From Chelydra serpentina (taxonomy: Eukaryota > Chordata > Testudines > Chelydridae), in assembly GCA_037349315.1 (NCBI GenBank), contig JBAIAC010000006.1, positions 17,891,501 through 17,955,500 on the forward strand: DNA of 64,000 nt, in the 5' to 3' direction. How positions within the stretch are numbered: the stretch's first letter is position 1; each line of letters opens with the position of its first letter. This document shows positions 31,940-41,553 of this stretch, in pieces. The translations under genes and the position numbers were made by a program. The notes below the pieces were generated by a model. That model saw only the letters and a list, made by a program, of their open reading frames with translations, searched no databases and was not told the origin of the DNA.

Positions 31940-32539
31940 TGTGATACAGCATGGCCAGAAGGCAGCAGGAGAGTGATCTAGGATGAGAAGAAGCCTTATT
32001 CCCTGTAGATTAATTAAAAGCACCTGAAACCAATTAGAGCACCTGAAGCCAGTCACCTGATAAAATCCCCCTGCTTCAATCAGCCAGAGGAGGAGTTGGA
32101 GCAGAGTGAGGAGGAGCTGGAGCAGTTTGGAGGAGTTGAATCAGAGTGGTTTGGTGGTGGAGCAAAGAGCAGTTTGGAGGAAAGCAGAGGAGAGTTTTGA
32201 GAAGTGCTGCAGTGGGCTAAGAAGACCAAATCCTAGGTAAAGGGACACCTGGCTTGTGCAAAGGGAAGGCAGGAAGCCCCACAAGCTGAAGGTCAGGAGA
32301 GGGAAGTAGCCCTGGGGAAAGAATCACTGGTACAAGTGGTTCACCTGCTATCATAGGGCCCCTGGGCTGGGACCCGGAGTAGAGGGCGGGCCTGGGTCCC
32401 TCCCTCTCCACTCCCCTTCCCTGGGATACTAGTAGGACAGCTGTTACCCCAGTTCAGGGGCAAGAAATGGCACCCTGAAACCCCCCCACAAGAAGAGAAA
32501 GTGCGGGACCCATCATAGTAGTGCCAGCAATTTGCCACA
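31940..32539 (+). repeat. Gypsy 3' LTR
   Basis: The 600-bp repeat starts TGTGATACAG and ends TTTGCCACA, next to the GGGG target duplication and the resumed CR1. It lacks the 46-bp duplication of the 5' LTR. In the aligned part I counted about 13 substitutions by eye, mostly transitions at CpG-like positions. Confidence 0.92.
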
Positions 32540-32893
32540 GGGGGGATTTGATAGCTGCTTTCAACTACCCTGAAAGGGGGTTCCAAAGAGGATGGATCTA
32601 GACTGTTCTCAGTGGTAGAAGATGACAGAACAAGGAGTAATGGTCTCAAATTGCAGAGGGGGAGGTTTAGGTTGGATATTAGGAAAAACGTTTTCACTAG
32701 TAGGGTGGTGAAGCACTGGAATGGGTTACCTAGGGAGGTGGTGGAATCTCCTTCCTTAGAGGTTTTTAAGGTCAGGCTTGACAAAGCCCTGGCTGGGATG
32801 ATTTAGTTGGGGTTGGTCCTGCTTTGAGCAGGGGGTTGGACTAGATGACCTCCTGAGGTCCCTTCCAACCCTGAGATTCTATGATTCTATGAT
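32540..32893 (+). mobile_element. CR1 3' end
   Basis: The stretch encodes [35 protein letters not shown] (in frame at about 32660-32770), the conserved CR1 C-terminus, then the 3' untranslated region. It ends with GGTTGGACTAGATGACC and two to three GATTCTAT repeats. It belongs to the CR1 copy that begins at 23628. Confidence 0.92.
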
Positions 32894-34087
32894 CGTGTTG
32901 TTGTGCACTGGAAATGGCCTTCATGACATTCATAACATTACTATATATGTGTTCAAGTTGTTTATTTACCCTGTGAAGCGTTGGTTTTTTTCTTTTGCTC
33001 AGAAAGTCTGGTCACATATATGCAGACACTGTAAAATCTGTAAGATAAAGTGATAGCTTTCCTCACTGTTTCTATTATAAGAACTTTGACATCAGCCCAA
33101 ATTACCTGTCATCAGCTGTTCAAGTCTTTTTTCCATTACTGACAAAACAAATGAACAGCTGTTTGCTTCTTGAACCTGATGCACGGAAAAAGAGACAAAC
33201 TAATAAAAAAAAGGCAGTAAACAGCAACCAAAATACATTTTATAAAGGTTCTATGGATAATACCATGTGAGCTAAGGTCTTCTTCACTCTCAACTAACTA
33301 AATAGAATAACCTCCTTTATAAAATGCTGTATTGAAAAGCATTCCTTTTTATAAAACCACCATACCTTTCTGCAGCAGCTGCTGAATAATCAATTAAAGA
33401 TAAAATGTGATTCTTTGTGTTTATAATTCTCTGATAAAGTGTATTTCTGAGCACTGAAAAATGGCAGAAATACCCAGGTACCATTAGAGACCTATTTTTT
33501 AAATCATTTAATAAGACATGAATTTAAATAATTTCTTAGGGTGATCCAAAATATTTTACTGCTGAGGGGTTTTTTACTTTTGAAAAAAATATTTTTAAAT
33601 TAAATACTTCCTTGTGAAAAATATCCATTTCCTTCACAGAATCACAGATGTTTTTATTTTTCAGGTAATTGAAACAAAATGAGAATTTCTGTGTGATGTT
33701 ATTTCCAGACAAAATATTTCATTTTGGTTTGGTTTCCTAGAACTGAAAAAAATGTGAGGATAGTTTTCCTCTTTTCCTCACCTTTTTTCTTTTTCCAACA
33801 CTATTTTTTTCCTGGGGAGGGGAGGAGGAGATAAGGGAAATGGGAAAAAATTAAATGGAACATTGTTTCAAACCCTTAAACAAACCTTTTTGACTAGAAA
33901 CAAAACTTTCATTTTATTTCATTTTGTTGAAAAATGGAAAAAAAAATTGTACAAAATGATTTTTCCTTTCTTTCACCTTTTTAACCATTGTTTGAACTAC
34001 CCTAATAATTTCTTCCAGCCCTGCTCAGCTCAGCAACTCTGATGAATGTACACTGGTTCTTTTATTCTTATATGAAAAATAGATTAA
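32894..34087. other. AT-rich spacer, possibly containing an old hAT-like MITE
   Basis: Around 33540-34030, AAATATTTCATTTTGG-like and TTTTGTTGAAAAATGG-like words recall the repeat at 39053-41553. The right end CCAGCCCTGCTCAGCTC near 34016-34032 is similar to that family's end. Otherwise nothing is recognised. Confidence 0.35.
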
Positions 34088-34250
34088 TAGAGTCAAAAAA
34101 TGTAAGGCCAGAGTAGACCATTATGACCATCTAATCTTGCCTTCTGCAAAACACAGGCCACAGAACCCTCCTAGTAATTTCATCAAGCCCACAACTTCTG
34201 CTTTAGCTATATCTAAAGAAGAAGATCTGCATCCCTTACTAATTGCTTAA
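34088..34250 (-). mobile_element. CR1 3' end fragment
   Basis: ATAGAGTCAAAAAATGTAAG, GACCATTATGACCATCTAAT and CACAGGCCACAGAA follow in the order of the CR1 3' end in minus orientation. A better-preserved example lies at 52704-52858. It has no coding part. Confidence 0.75.
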
Positions 34251-34287
34251 GCCATGTGTTCTCCTGAAGCTAAACTCTCATTTCAAA

Positions 34288-35445
34288 TTTCAGAGTGGTA
34301 GGCATGTTAGCTTGTATAAGGAAAAACAATGAGGAGTCCTTGTGGCACCTTAAAGACTAACAAATTTATTTGGGCATAAGCTTTTGTGGGCTAAAACCCA
34401 CTTCATCAGATGCATGGAGTGGAAAATACAGTAGCAGGTATATATACACAGTACATGAAAAGATGGGAGTTGCCTTAGCAAGTGGGGGGTCAGTGCTAAC
34501 GATCCAATTTAATTAAGGTGGAAGTGGCCTATTCTCCACAGTTGACAAGAAGGGGTGAATACCAAGGGAGGGAAAAATCACTTTTGTAGTGCTAATGAGG
34601 CCAATGCAATCAAGGTGGCCCATTTCAAACAGTTGACAAGAAGGTGTGAGTATTAGCAGACGGAAATTACTTTTTGTAGTGACCCATCCACTCTCAGTCT
34701 TTATTCAGGCCTAATTTGATGGTGTCCAGTTTGCAAATTAATTCCAGTTCAGCAGTTTCTCATTGGAGTCTGGTTTTGAAGTTTTTTTGTTGAAGATGTG
34801 CTACTTTTAAGTCTGTTATTGAGTCTCCAGGGAGACTGAAGTGTTCTCCTATTGGTTTTTTAATGTTATAATTCTTGATGTCTGATTTGTGTCCATTTAT
34901 TCTTTTGCATAGAGACTGTCTGGTTTGGCCAATGTACATGGCAGAGGGGCATTGTGGGAACATGGTGGTAGATGTGCAGGTGAACGAGCCTCTGATGGTG
35001 TGGCTGATGTGGTTAGGTCCTATGATGGTGTCCCTTGAATAGATATGCGGACAGAGTTGGCAACGGAGTTTGTTGCAGGGACTGGTTCCTGGGTTAGTGT
35101 TTTTGTTGTGTGATGTGTAGTTGCTGGTGAGTATCTGCTTCAGGTTGGGGGGCTGTCTGTAAGTGAGGACTGGCCTGTCTCCCAAGGTGTGTGAGAGTGA
35201 GGGATCGTCCTTCAGGATAGGTTGTAGATCCTTAATTATGCACTGGAGAGGTTCTAGTTGGGGGCTGTAGGTGACGACTAGTGGCATTCTGTTACTTTCT
35301 TTGTTGGGCCTGTCCTGTAGTAGGTGACTTCTGGGTACCCTTCTGGCTCTGTCAACCTGTTTCTTCACTTCACCAGGTGGGTATTGTAGTTTTAAGAACG
35401 CTTGATAGAGATCATCTACAGGGTGATTTTCAAAAGTTGACAATC
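34288..35445 (-). mobile_element. Penelope-like element, 5'-truncated
   Basis: On the minus strand the element runs from about 35445 down to 34288. It encodes the segment after the RT palm, then a GIY-YIG nuclease, then a non-coding terminus that includes CTTTAAGGTGCCACAAGG and ends near CCACTCTGAAA. The same terminal words recur at 12491-12597, 16962-17078 and 47616-48395. The RT palm is absent, so the copy is truncated at its 5' end. No target-site duplication was found. Confidence 0.85.
34760..35443 (-). pseudogene. PLE protein fragment with GIY-YIG endonuclease
   Basis: The 227-codon frame begins MSTFENHPVDDLYQAFLKLQ, from the region after the RT, and has a linker with CNKLRCQLCPHI, a Cys cluster typical of PLEs. 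It then shows CPSAMYIGQTRQSLCKRING, HKSDIKN and GEHF. YIG, the catalytic Arg (in KRINGHK) and the Glu of GEHF are present. The sequence between CTSTT and QCPS is shorter than in the copy at 47906-48217, and the first motif (VIY there) is missing, so the nuclease core is damaged. The enzyme would cut target DNA for insertion. Confidence 0.88.
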
Positions 35446-35575
35446 AAGGAGGAGATTTTCATTAGTACAAAAGGGAAGCAGGTGCCCAACTCTCAGGAAA
35501 GTCTCTATGAAATGAACTTTTTGGTCCCAGAGGACAAGTGTCCATATCAGAAACATTACCAATCACATTGGCACT

Positions 35576-35787
35576 TAGGGTGACCAGACGTCCCGATAAA
35601 ATCGGGACCGTCCCGATTTTTCTTCATTTGTCCCGCGTCCCAACCGATGCTTGGTCGGGACGCCATTTGTCCCAATATCCAGGCTTCTTCTGTTCCGGCA
35701 GGAGAGGGTTTTGGGGTTTTTTTGCTCAACAAGTCCGGTGGGAGGGGATAAGTCCCAATTTTCGGGTCCTCGGATCTGGTCACCCTA
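35576..35787. mobile_element. hAT MITE (TAGGGTGACCAGA family), copy A
   Basis: The 212-bp element begins TAGGGTGACCAGACGTCCCG and ends CTGGTCACCCTA. It is flanked by exact TTGGCACT at 35568-35575 and 35788-35795, an 8-bp duplication. Its interior has CCCGAT and GTCCC words in both orientations. It has no coding capacity. It sits inside the target duplication of copy B. Confidence 0.92.
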
Positions 35788-35798
35788 TTGGCACTACT

Positions 35799-35909
35799 TA
35801 GCAAGTGTGAAAAAATCAGGATGCTGGTGGGGGGTAATAGGTGTCTATATAAGACAAAGTCTCAAATACTGGGACTGTCCCTATTAAATCATGACATTTG
35901 GTCACCCTA
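35799..35909. mobile_element. hAT MITE, copy B (left end deleted)
   Basis: The right end is the standard GGTCACCCTA. The left end reads TAGCAAGTGTGAAAAAATC, so about a dozen bases of the left terminus, after TAG, are missing compared with copy A and the copy at 3832. It is flanked by exact GCACTACT at 35791-35798 and 35910-35917. The left duplication was partly used as the target of copy A. Confidence 0.88.
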
Positions 35910-35917
35910 GCACTACT

Positions 35918-36431
35918 ATGCATCCCAACCAGATAGGCCAATGATGAAGAAGGCATAGAAATTTAACAACTGTATTATATTTTTAAAAAATCTTAGAGAT
36001 TCTTATATCAAGAACAAGCCCAGTGAATAATATCAGCTATCCTTCATGTTTGCTCATATTCTCAGACAATAATTTTTATTATTTATTATTTTACATCACC
36101 CAGAAGTGTGCTTGCAGCATCACAGTACAGATATAAAGATTAGAGAAGATGGAAATATTATAATAATTTTTTTAAAGATTTTTTTCTTCAAAATTTGACA
36201 ATTTAAAATTTGGATTTTTTAAAAAATTTTGAATATTTTTTACCAAGCTCTGTAACTGGCCACTAAGTAGAGGAAGAAGGGGGATTTCACAGAATTTTTT
36301 TCTAGTTCTTTTTCCATTTGTTTGTAAATTTTGCAATTCCAAAATTGTTACCAGTTCTAAATAAAAGATATAGCCCTTGCCCAAAAGGGGCTGCAATGTA
36401 ATGTAGTCATTACAGTGGAACAATGAGACTA
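35918..36431. other. AT-rich spacer
   Basis: Includes an A/T-rich palindromic-looking stretch at 36170-36250. No gene recognised. Confidence 0.4.
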
Positions 36432-36913
36432 CAGTAAAAGCTGTGTTATCCAGCACTTTACCAACTGGAAAGCTCTATAAATTGGCATTTCTGATCTTCA
36501 TAGAAAGTCCAGTTTATAGTCCGCTTGGCGCAGGGCTGGCAACCTCCCTACCTGGCTCCGCGTGGCTCCCAGGATGCGGCGGCATGTCCCTGATGTGCCT
36601 AGGCGGAGGAACAGCCATGAGGGGTTCAGAGTGTGGGAGGAGGTGCCAACGGGGGCTGCGAAACCATCTCACGGGGCGGGGGTAACATGCAGAGCCACTT
36701 AGCTACGCCTCTGCCTAGGAGCAACAGGTACATGTCACCACTTATGGGGAGCCACCCGAGGTGAGAGAGACCCAGATCCAGCACCCCCGCACCTCAACAT
36801 CCTGCCCCGTGTGCCCTCCTGCACCCAAACTCCCTCCCTCTCAGTTAGCCGGAATTTTTTTACTTACCGGTATCCCCCATGCCGCCAACATGCCAGATAA
36901 CAAAGCTTTACTG
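36432..36913. mobile_element. pogo/Tigger-like MITE
   Basis: The 482-bp element has imperfect terminal repeats: CAGTAAAAGCTGTGTTATCC at the left and, in complement, CAGTAAAGCTTTGTTATCTG at the right, with a TA on each side. A TA duplication with a CAGT...TTATC terminus fits pogo/Tigger elements. The interior is GC-rich and non-coding, so it is non-autonomous. The frame at 36443-36685 is chance. Confidence 0.8.
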
Positions 36914-38340
36914 TATTAACCAATAGGTGGAGACTTGTGAGCACAGATGGTAAAATGTTCACAGGAACTTTATCCAGGCTATAGAACACATGACCAAAGG
37001 AGATAATGTCAACTACGATCATCATGATCAGATCTAAATACAATATTTGTTTCTTTGACTTAGATTTTCCTCAATATACTTAAAATAAAAATACAACTGT
37101 GATGAGCGCCATGTAAAAACTGAGCCAAAATTGAGGCAACAAAACAGTTTGTGATCAAGTGTGAGGCCCTTGGATCTTTCTGCATCAATCGGGACCCTGT
37201 GTACATTGGGAATTATCAAATAATGAGGAGGGAACAAGAAGAGGACAACATGGGTTTACAGCAATAAGATTTTACAGTTGCTCAGAGGAGTCATAAGAGC
37301 ATTGGCATAGTGGAGTGAGACTTTTTAATATTATATCTATAAGTTTAATGATAAAATTACAAAAAAATGGCTTTTTAGACTCATTTCCTGTCCCTCATGG
37401 GGAAGATAGATCTTCAGGTTGTGATGTAACTATAGGGAGCACATTTCATTGTTCCCTTCCTGATCAATTCAGAGTTACTAATATTAATGAATGCACCCCC
37501 ATCAGAATCTTCAGAAGAGCTCAATGCCCATTCTTGGAGGCTAGATCTGCAACACGGCACAGCACCTTGGATGCTGATCTCCATGGAAAATCTGTCCTGT
37601 AAGTGTCACAATGGGAGCAGGTGAGTGCTTGCATCTTTTGAAACTATGGCCACAATTTTTGGCGCTGAGCACTTGGGTTCCAGGATTGAAGCTCTTTTGA
37701 AGAATTGGCCCCATCAGGTTATTAACGCAGTTTTTACTGTGATACTCTGAATTTATAAATGCCTTCACTTTAGATTGGATTGAAGGAGGCTGTCTGCAGC
37801 AAGTGGGCTATGTGACAAGGGCTGCTTGTTTTCTAATTGAGTTACTTTGCTTTGAAAAAACTCAAAGACTTCCCTGACGGCTGTAACATGGAATATACTA
37901 GAGGGATATGGATAAAAGCAAAGAGGCTGGCGGAGTTCAAGACACTGTTTATTACCTTTGAACGTTACTGAATAAAGGGAGGTTGAGCTTTTCTGTGAGG
38001 AGAATGCGGCATTCTCACTCAACTGTACTGATTTGTAAGAGTGTCTCTCCCCTTAATCTTATCCTTTTCTCTTTAATCTGTATACTTTACAAACCTTATC
38101 TTCTTTTCTGACCCTACCTTTTGAGCTAATCCCAAGTGGCCTATGCTGCTATAGGTCTATTCACTCTTTAAAAGATGCTCATCATTTCCAGCAGTACTAC
38201 GGGGGTCAGGAGTATGTAGCATCCATCCAAAGGGTTTGTCAGCTGCCACTTCAAAAGACCCATGTTATATACCCATTGGAGCAAAGTGGTTAGTGGTAAG
38301 ATATAATGGAGTGTTTCTTGGGCTTCCTAAAAATGTAGTT
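36914..38340. other. AT-rich spacer
   Basis: No exon or transposon recognised. The plus-strand frame at 37315-37602 (95 codons) shows no motif. Confidence 0.4.
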
Positions 38341-38392
38341 GAAAGAAAGAAAGAAAGAGAAAGAAAGAAAGAAAGAAAGAGACTTTTATAGT
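38341..38392. repeat. (GAAA)n microsatellite
   Basis: About twelve GAAA units with one interruption (GAGA). Confidence 0.95.
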
Positions 38393-38520
38393 ACTCAGAG
38401 GGCACATACAATTTCAAGCTGAATTTTATTGATGGGAGCACATGCCTAAGAGTTCAACACAAGTGAAAATAGTGTTCCAGGTGTCCAGCACATCTGAAAT
38501 CAGGTCACCCAAGACACTAT

Positions 38521-38630
38521 GGGCCAGATGTTCAGAAAATCTCAGCTTTTGCTTAGGCACCTAAATAAAGTGGCCAGATTTTCAAAATACCAGAGCACAT
38601 AGGACGCTGAGTACTTTGGAAATCTGGCCT
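38521..38630. repeat. Ancient foldback repeat
   Basis: The left part GGGCCAGATGTTCAGAAAAT, the internal GGCCAGATTTTCAAAATACC and the right part TTTGGAAATCTGGCCT are arranged with inverted symmetry, and TAGGCACCTAAATA lies between them. Degraded copies of such palindromes are common in sauropsid DNA, by general familiarity. Confidence 0.6.
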
Positions 38631-39052
38631 CATATGAGCAAAAGGCGTGCCAGTGACTTCCTATGAATGGGTAGTGGCATTACCAGCCTTCACAGTATTA
38701 TCACAAGGCTCACAGTGTTTGTGAGAATTTCAGTTTTCATTTAAAAAAATAAGTTTTTAACTTGCATACTTGCAGAGAAAAACTTGAAAATATTAACAGT
38801 GAAGGCTCCAAAAAGATCAAACTAAAAGAAACCAATATGTATTTTTTTTTTAAATCGCCTGGTTTTTAAGCCAATCTACAAATATTTTGTGACCTGATTG
38901 ATAATTTTTAAACCTTGGGGTTGGTAATACTGGTGTGGCTAGAGTCCAAGAGAATGTGGTACCATCTCAGAAAAATATGGGTAATTTTTTTTTATGTGCA
39001 GCTAACTGATGATTAGCGTGATTGCACTGGGGCACAAATGATATGCATATAA
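38631..39052. other. AT-rich spacer
   Basis: No gene or named repeat seen. Confidence 0.4.
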
Positions 39053-41553
39053 AGCTAGAGCTGGGCAAAATTTTTCATCTGAACTTTTTTTCATTGGCTC
39101 AACCAAAATATTTCATGAAATTGTGTTGATTTCAGTGAATTATTTCAGTTGAGGGGAAAAATCAGAAATGTGAAAATAGTTCATTTTGAAATTTCGAATA
39201 TATACTGTTTCAGGTTTTCGGGCTAGATTCACAAGTGCACTTAGTCACCTCTGGCATTCAGAAACCCAAGGAGCAAAACCCTATATCCCCATGGTCAGGA
39301 CACTCATCTGTAATGTGTGTAGTCCGGGTTCAAATGGGATTTGGTTACAGGTCTGCTAGGCGAATCTGTTGCCTGATTTGTGAGTGGTTATTGATTTTTA
39401 AGACTTTCCAATTAGTCACTGATTAAAATTCTGAGATTTTAAAGGGTTCTAGTCCCAGAATCACATACCAGAGAATTAAGTTCAGTGTCAGTATGGGAAC
39501 CCTGGCACTCACACTGAGAGCAAATCAAAGCTTTAAACATTTTTATTGGCATAATTAGTAAAAACCCAACCCAAAAGGGAATGTAGCTATAATGTAAAAT
39601 AAAGATAGTGTCAGGCACCATCCCTAATATATACTCCCTCCCTTCTCATGAAGACGTAATGGTGGGAGACAGGCAGTGTTCCACGAAGGCTCCTAATCTG
39701 CCTCTGGCATGCTAAATTAGTCCGATGGTCAAGATCTCAAAGCTAAGATGATGGTTTGGCCTATTATAGGGCCAGGTGACAGCCATGAATATACCCAGTC
39801 AAATAAACACCCAGTCTCCTTTGTCCATAATTTACTTCCTCATACTAATAATATGGGGGGGTCCTTATGCTATAGGTTACTATATTAATGATCTCAACTA
39901 ATTATCATATAGGTCAATTCGTTTGTGGTTGTAGTTTTGCAGATGTTCCTATCGTAAAATATCCAAAGCTGGTATCAGTTCATATTCCTGTGGATACCTG
40001 GTATCATTGTACACAAAAATCCCCTAACTGTAATATTCCCAGTTCCCCCATAACTCAGGGTCACTGTTGGGTAACTCACTTATGGTAAGGCTCATAGGTC
40101 GCAAAGCCTTATGCTAACTACTTAAGCTAAATATAGGGCTTAGGCCTGTACATTTCTTGCATTACTGCTACACAAAATTCCTTTAAGCTAGCCCTAGAGG
40201 CTACAAGTACCCCAGCCATTGGATTATAGAGTATTCTAGGGTGGGTCCTCTCAATCTTTCCTGTTGAAGCTGTTCCACTTTGTACGAAATTCTTAAATAT
40301 CCATTGGGCCAGAGAGAGTGAGAATGATTCTATATCCTGATGGTTAGAATACTCACTGGGTTGTTGTTGGCGTCTGTTAGTCTCGAGAGACGATGGATAT
40401 GCGCCCATGGGGAATGTTTAGTTGATGGTTGTGCAGTATCTGTTGTGGCTGTGGAGCCCCACACGAGAGTGGCAGTCTCCATTGCATTTGCTGCATTTGA
40501 AGGCGGTGTCAGCTGTGGGTTGGAGCCGCTGCTTCCTTTTTCATTGAACCCGCTTTTCCTCGGCAAGCTGCCGCAGCTTGTCTTCACCAGTTTTCAATCC
40601 AGTGGTCAGAGCGTGTCTCCATCTGCATCTGTCCTGGGCGAGCTCTTCCCAGCTGTTGATGTCGATTTGAACAGTCTTCAGGTCCCTCCTACAAACATCC
40701 TTGAAGCGAAGGGCCGTCCTGTAGCTCTGTTTCCGGAGGCAAGTTTGGCATACAACAGGTCTTTGGAGATTGGTCCATCTTCCATGCGACTTAGATGGCC
40801 AAGCCATCTGAGGCGGTGTTGACGGAGGAGAGTGAACATGCTGGAGATCTTGGCACATTCCAGCACCTCGTTGTTCGTTATTCGATCACTCCAAGTGATC
40901 CCGAGTATGCGACGGAGGCAGAGCATGTGGAAGGTGTTCAGTCTCTTTTCTTGCGAAGCGTAGAGGGTCCAAGTTTCGCTGGCGTAGAGAAGAGTGTTTA
41001 ACACACATGCACGGTACACAGCGACCTTTGTGTTGATGGTCAGCATGTTGTTGTTCCATACTCTGTGACAATCTGTCCAAAACTGTGAAGGCCTTGCCGA
41101 TTCTACGGTTGATCTCAGGGTCCAGTGAGAGGTTGTCCATGATGGTAGATCCAAGGTAGGTGAACTGACTGACCACCTCTAGCACATAGTCATTGATGGC
41201 AATGCTTGGATGTTCTGCAAGGATGCAGAACTCACTGGGTAGAGGGGAACAATAGGGATTCAGATCAGTGTCTCCCACATCTTAGGTGAGTGCCCCAACC
41301 ATTGGGCTACAACATATAAAGGGAGCACCAGCTCCTCCTTGGTTGAATGCCATCAGCCCCCAAGTCCCCTTGTGAATCCAGATCTTTGCTTTTGTTAAAA
41401 AAATGCCCTGAATCAGAACAAAACATTTTGTTTCGGGCCTAACAAAATGTTTTGTTCAACCCAAAATAATTTTTTCTGACTTTTTGATTCACCAAAACTT
41501 CAGAAAAGGTCACTTGACCCGAGCCAAAACAATCATTCCTTTGCACAGCTCTG
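39053..41553. mobile_element. Composite repeat with AGAGCTGGGCAAAA-type ends and an internal LINE
   Basis: The left end TAGAGCTGGGCAAAATTTTTC (near 39053) and the right end CCTTTGCACAGCTCTG look like imperfect inverted ends. AAAATATTTCATGAAA-like words follow the left end and AACAAAATGTTTTGTTC precedes the right. In the middle are tRNA-like words (GTCCGGGTTCAAATGGG near 39327) and GTGAGTGCCCCAACCATTGGGCTAC at 41286-41310. The middle also holds a LINE insertion at 40361-41229. Whether this is one old element or several neighbours is not clear. Confidence 0.4.
40361..41229 (-). mobile_element. Truncated non-LTR LINE with target-site duplication
   Basis: The insert is flanked by exact ACTCACTGGG at 40351-40360 and 41230-41239. 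On the minus strand it encodes FTYLGSTIMDNLSLDPEINR, YRACVLNTLLYASETWTLYA, FHMLCLRRILGITWSDRI and RLRWLGHLSRMEDGPISKDLLY, the C-terminal part of a non-LTR RT. A degraded Cys/His segment follows, and the 3' end reads CAACAACAA. A 3' tail with a 10-bp duplication and 5' truncation is the signature of target-primed reverse transcription. Several frameshifts make it inactive. Confidence 0.85.

Larger units (their letters stand above)
25456..32539 (+). mobile_element. Full-length Gmr1-like Ty3/Gypsy retrotransposon
   Basis: Two related LTRs (25456-26101 and 31940-32539) flank a tRNA-Leu-like primer site, gag, protease, integrase, reverse transcriptase and RNase H, then a polypurine tract. Integrase lies upstream of reverse transcriptase, the reverse of ordinary Gypsy elements and the defining feature of the Gmr1 group. 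A 4-bp GGGG duplication marks its entry into a CR1. By hand, the LTRs differ at about 13 of 600 aligned positions plus one 46-bp duplication. Each coding part has at least one frameshift or stop, and a solo LTR interrupts the junction between RT and RNase H, so this copy is not autonomous. Confidence 0.92.
23628..32893 (+). mobile_element. CR1 LINE, 3' two thirds, split by a Gypsy element
   Basis: CR1 sequence occupies 23628-25455 and resumes at 32540-32893. The break is exactly where the Gypsy element has inserted: AATGAGGGG lies on the left and GGGGGGATTTG on the right, so a 4-bp GGGG duplication explains the junction. The right part ends in the octamer-like tail GATTCTATGATTCTATGAT, typical of the CR1 3' end in sauropsids. 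The 5' end, with ORF1 and the endonuclease, is missing here and may be the inverted piece at 20525-21345. Confidence 0.9.

Noticed and set aside
25456..32539. Endogenous retrovirus with envelope
   Set aside because: No envelope-like frame lies between RNase H and the polypurine tract, and the pol order and Gag fit a Gmr1-type Gypsy.
38341..38392. CRISPR-like periodic repeat
   Set aside because: It is a simple GAAA microsatellite without spacers, and the window is from a vertebrate.
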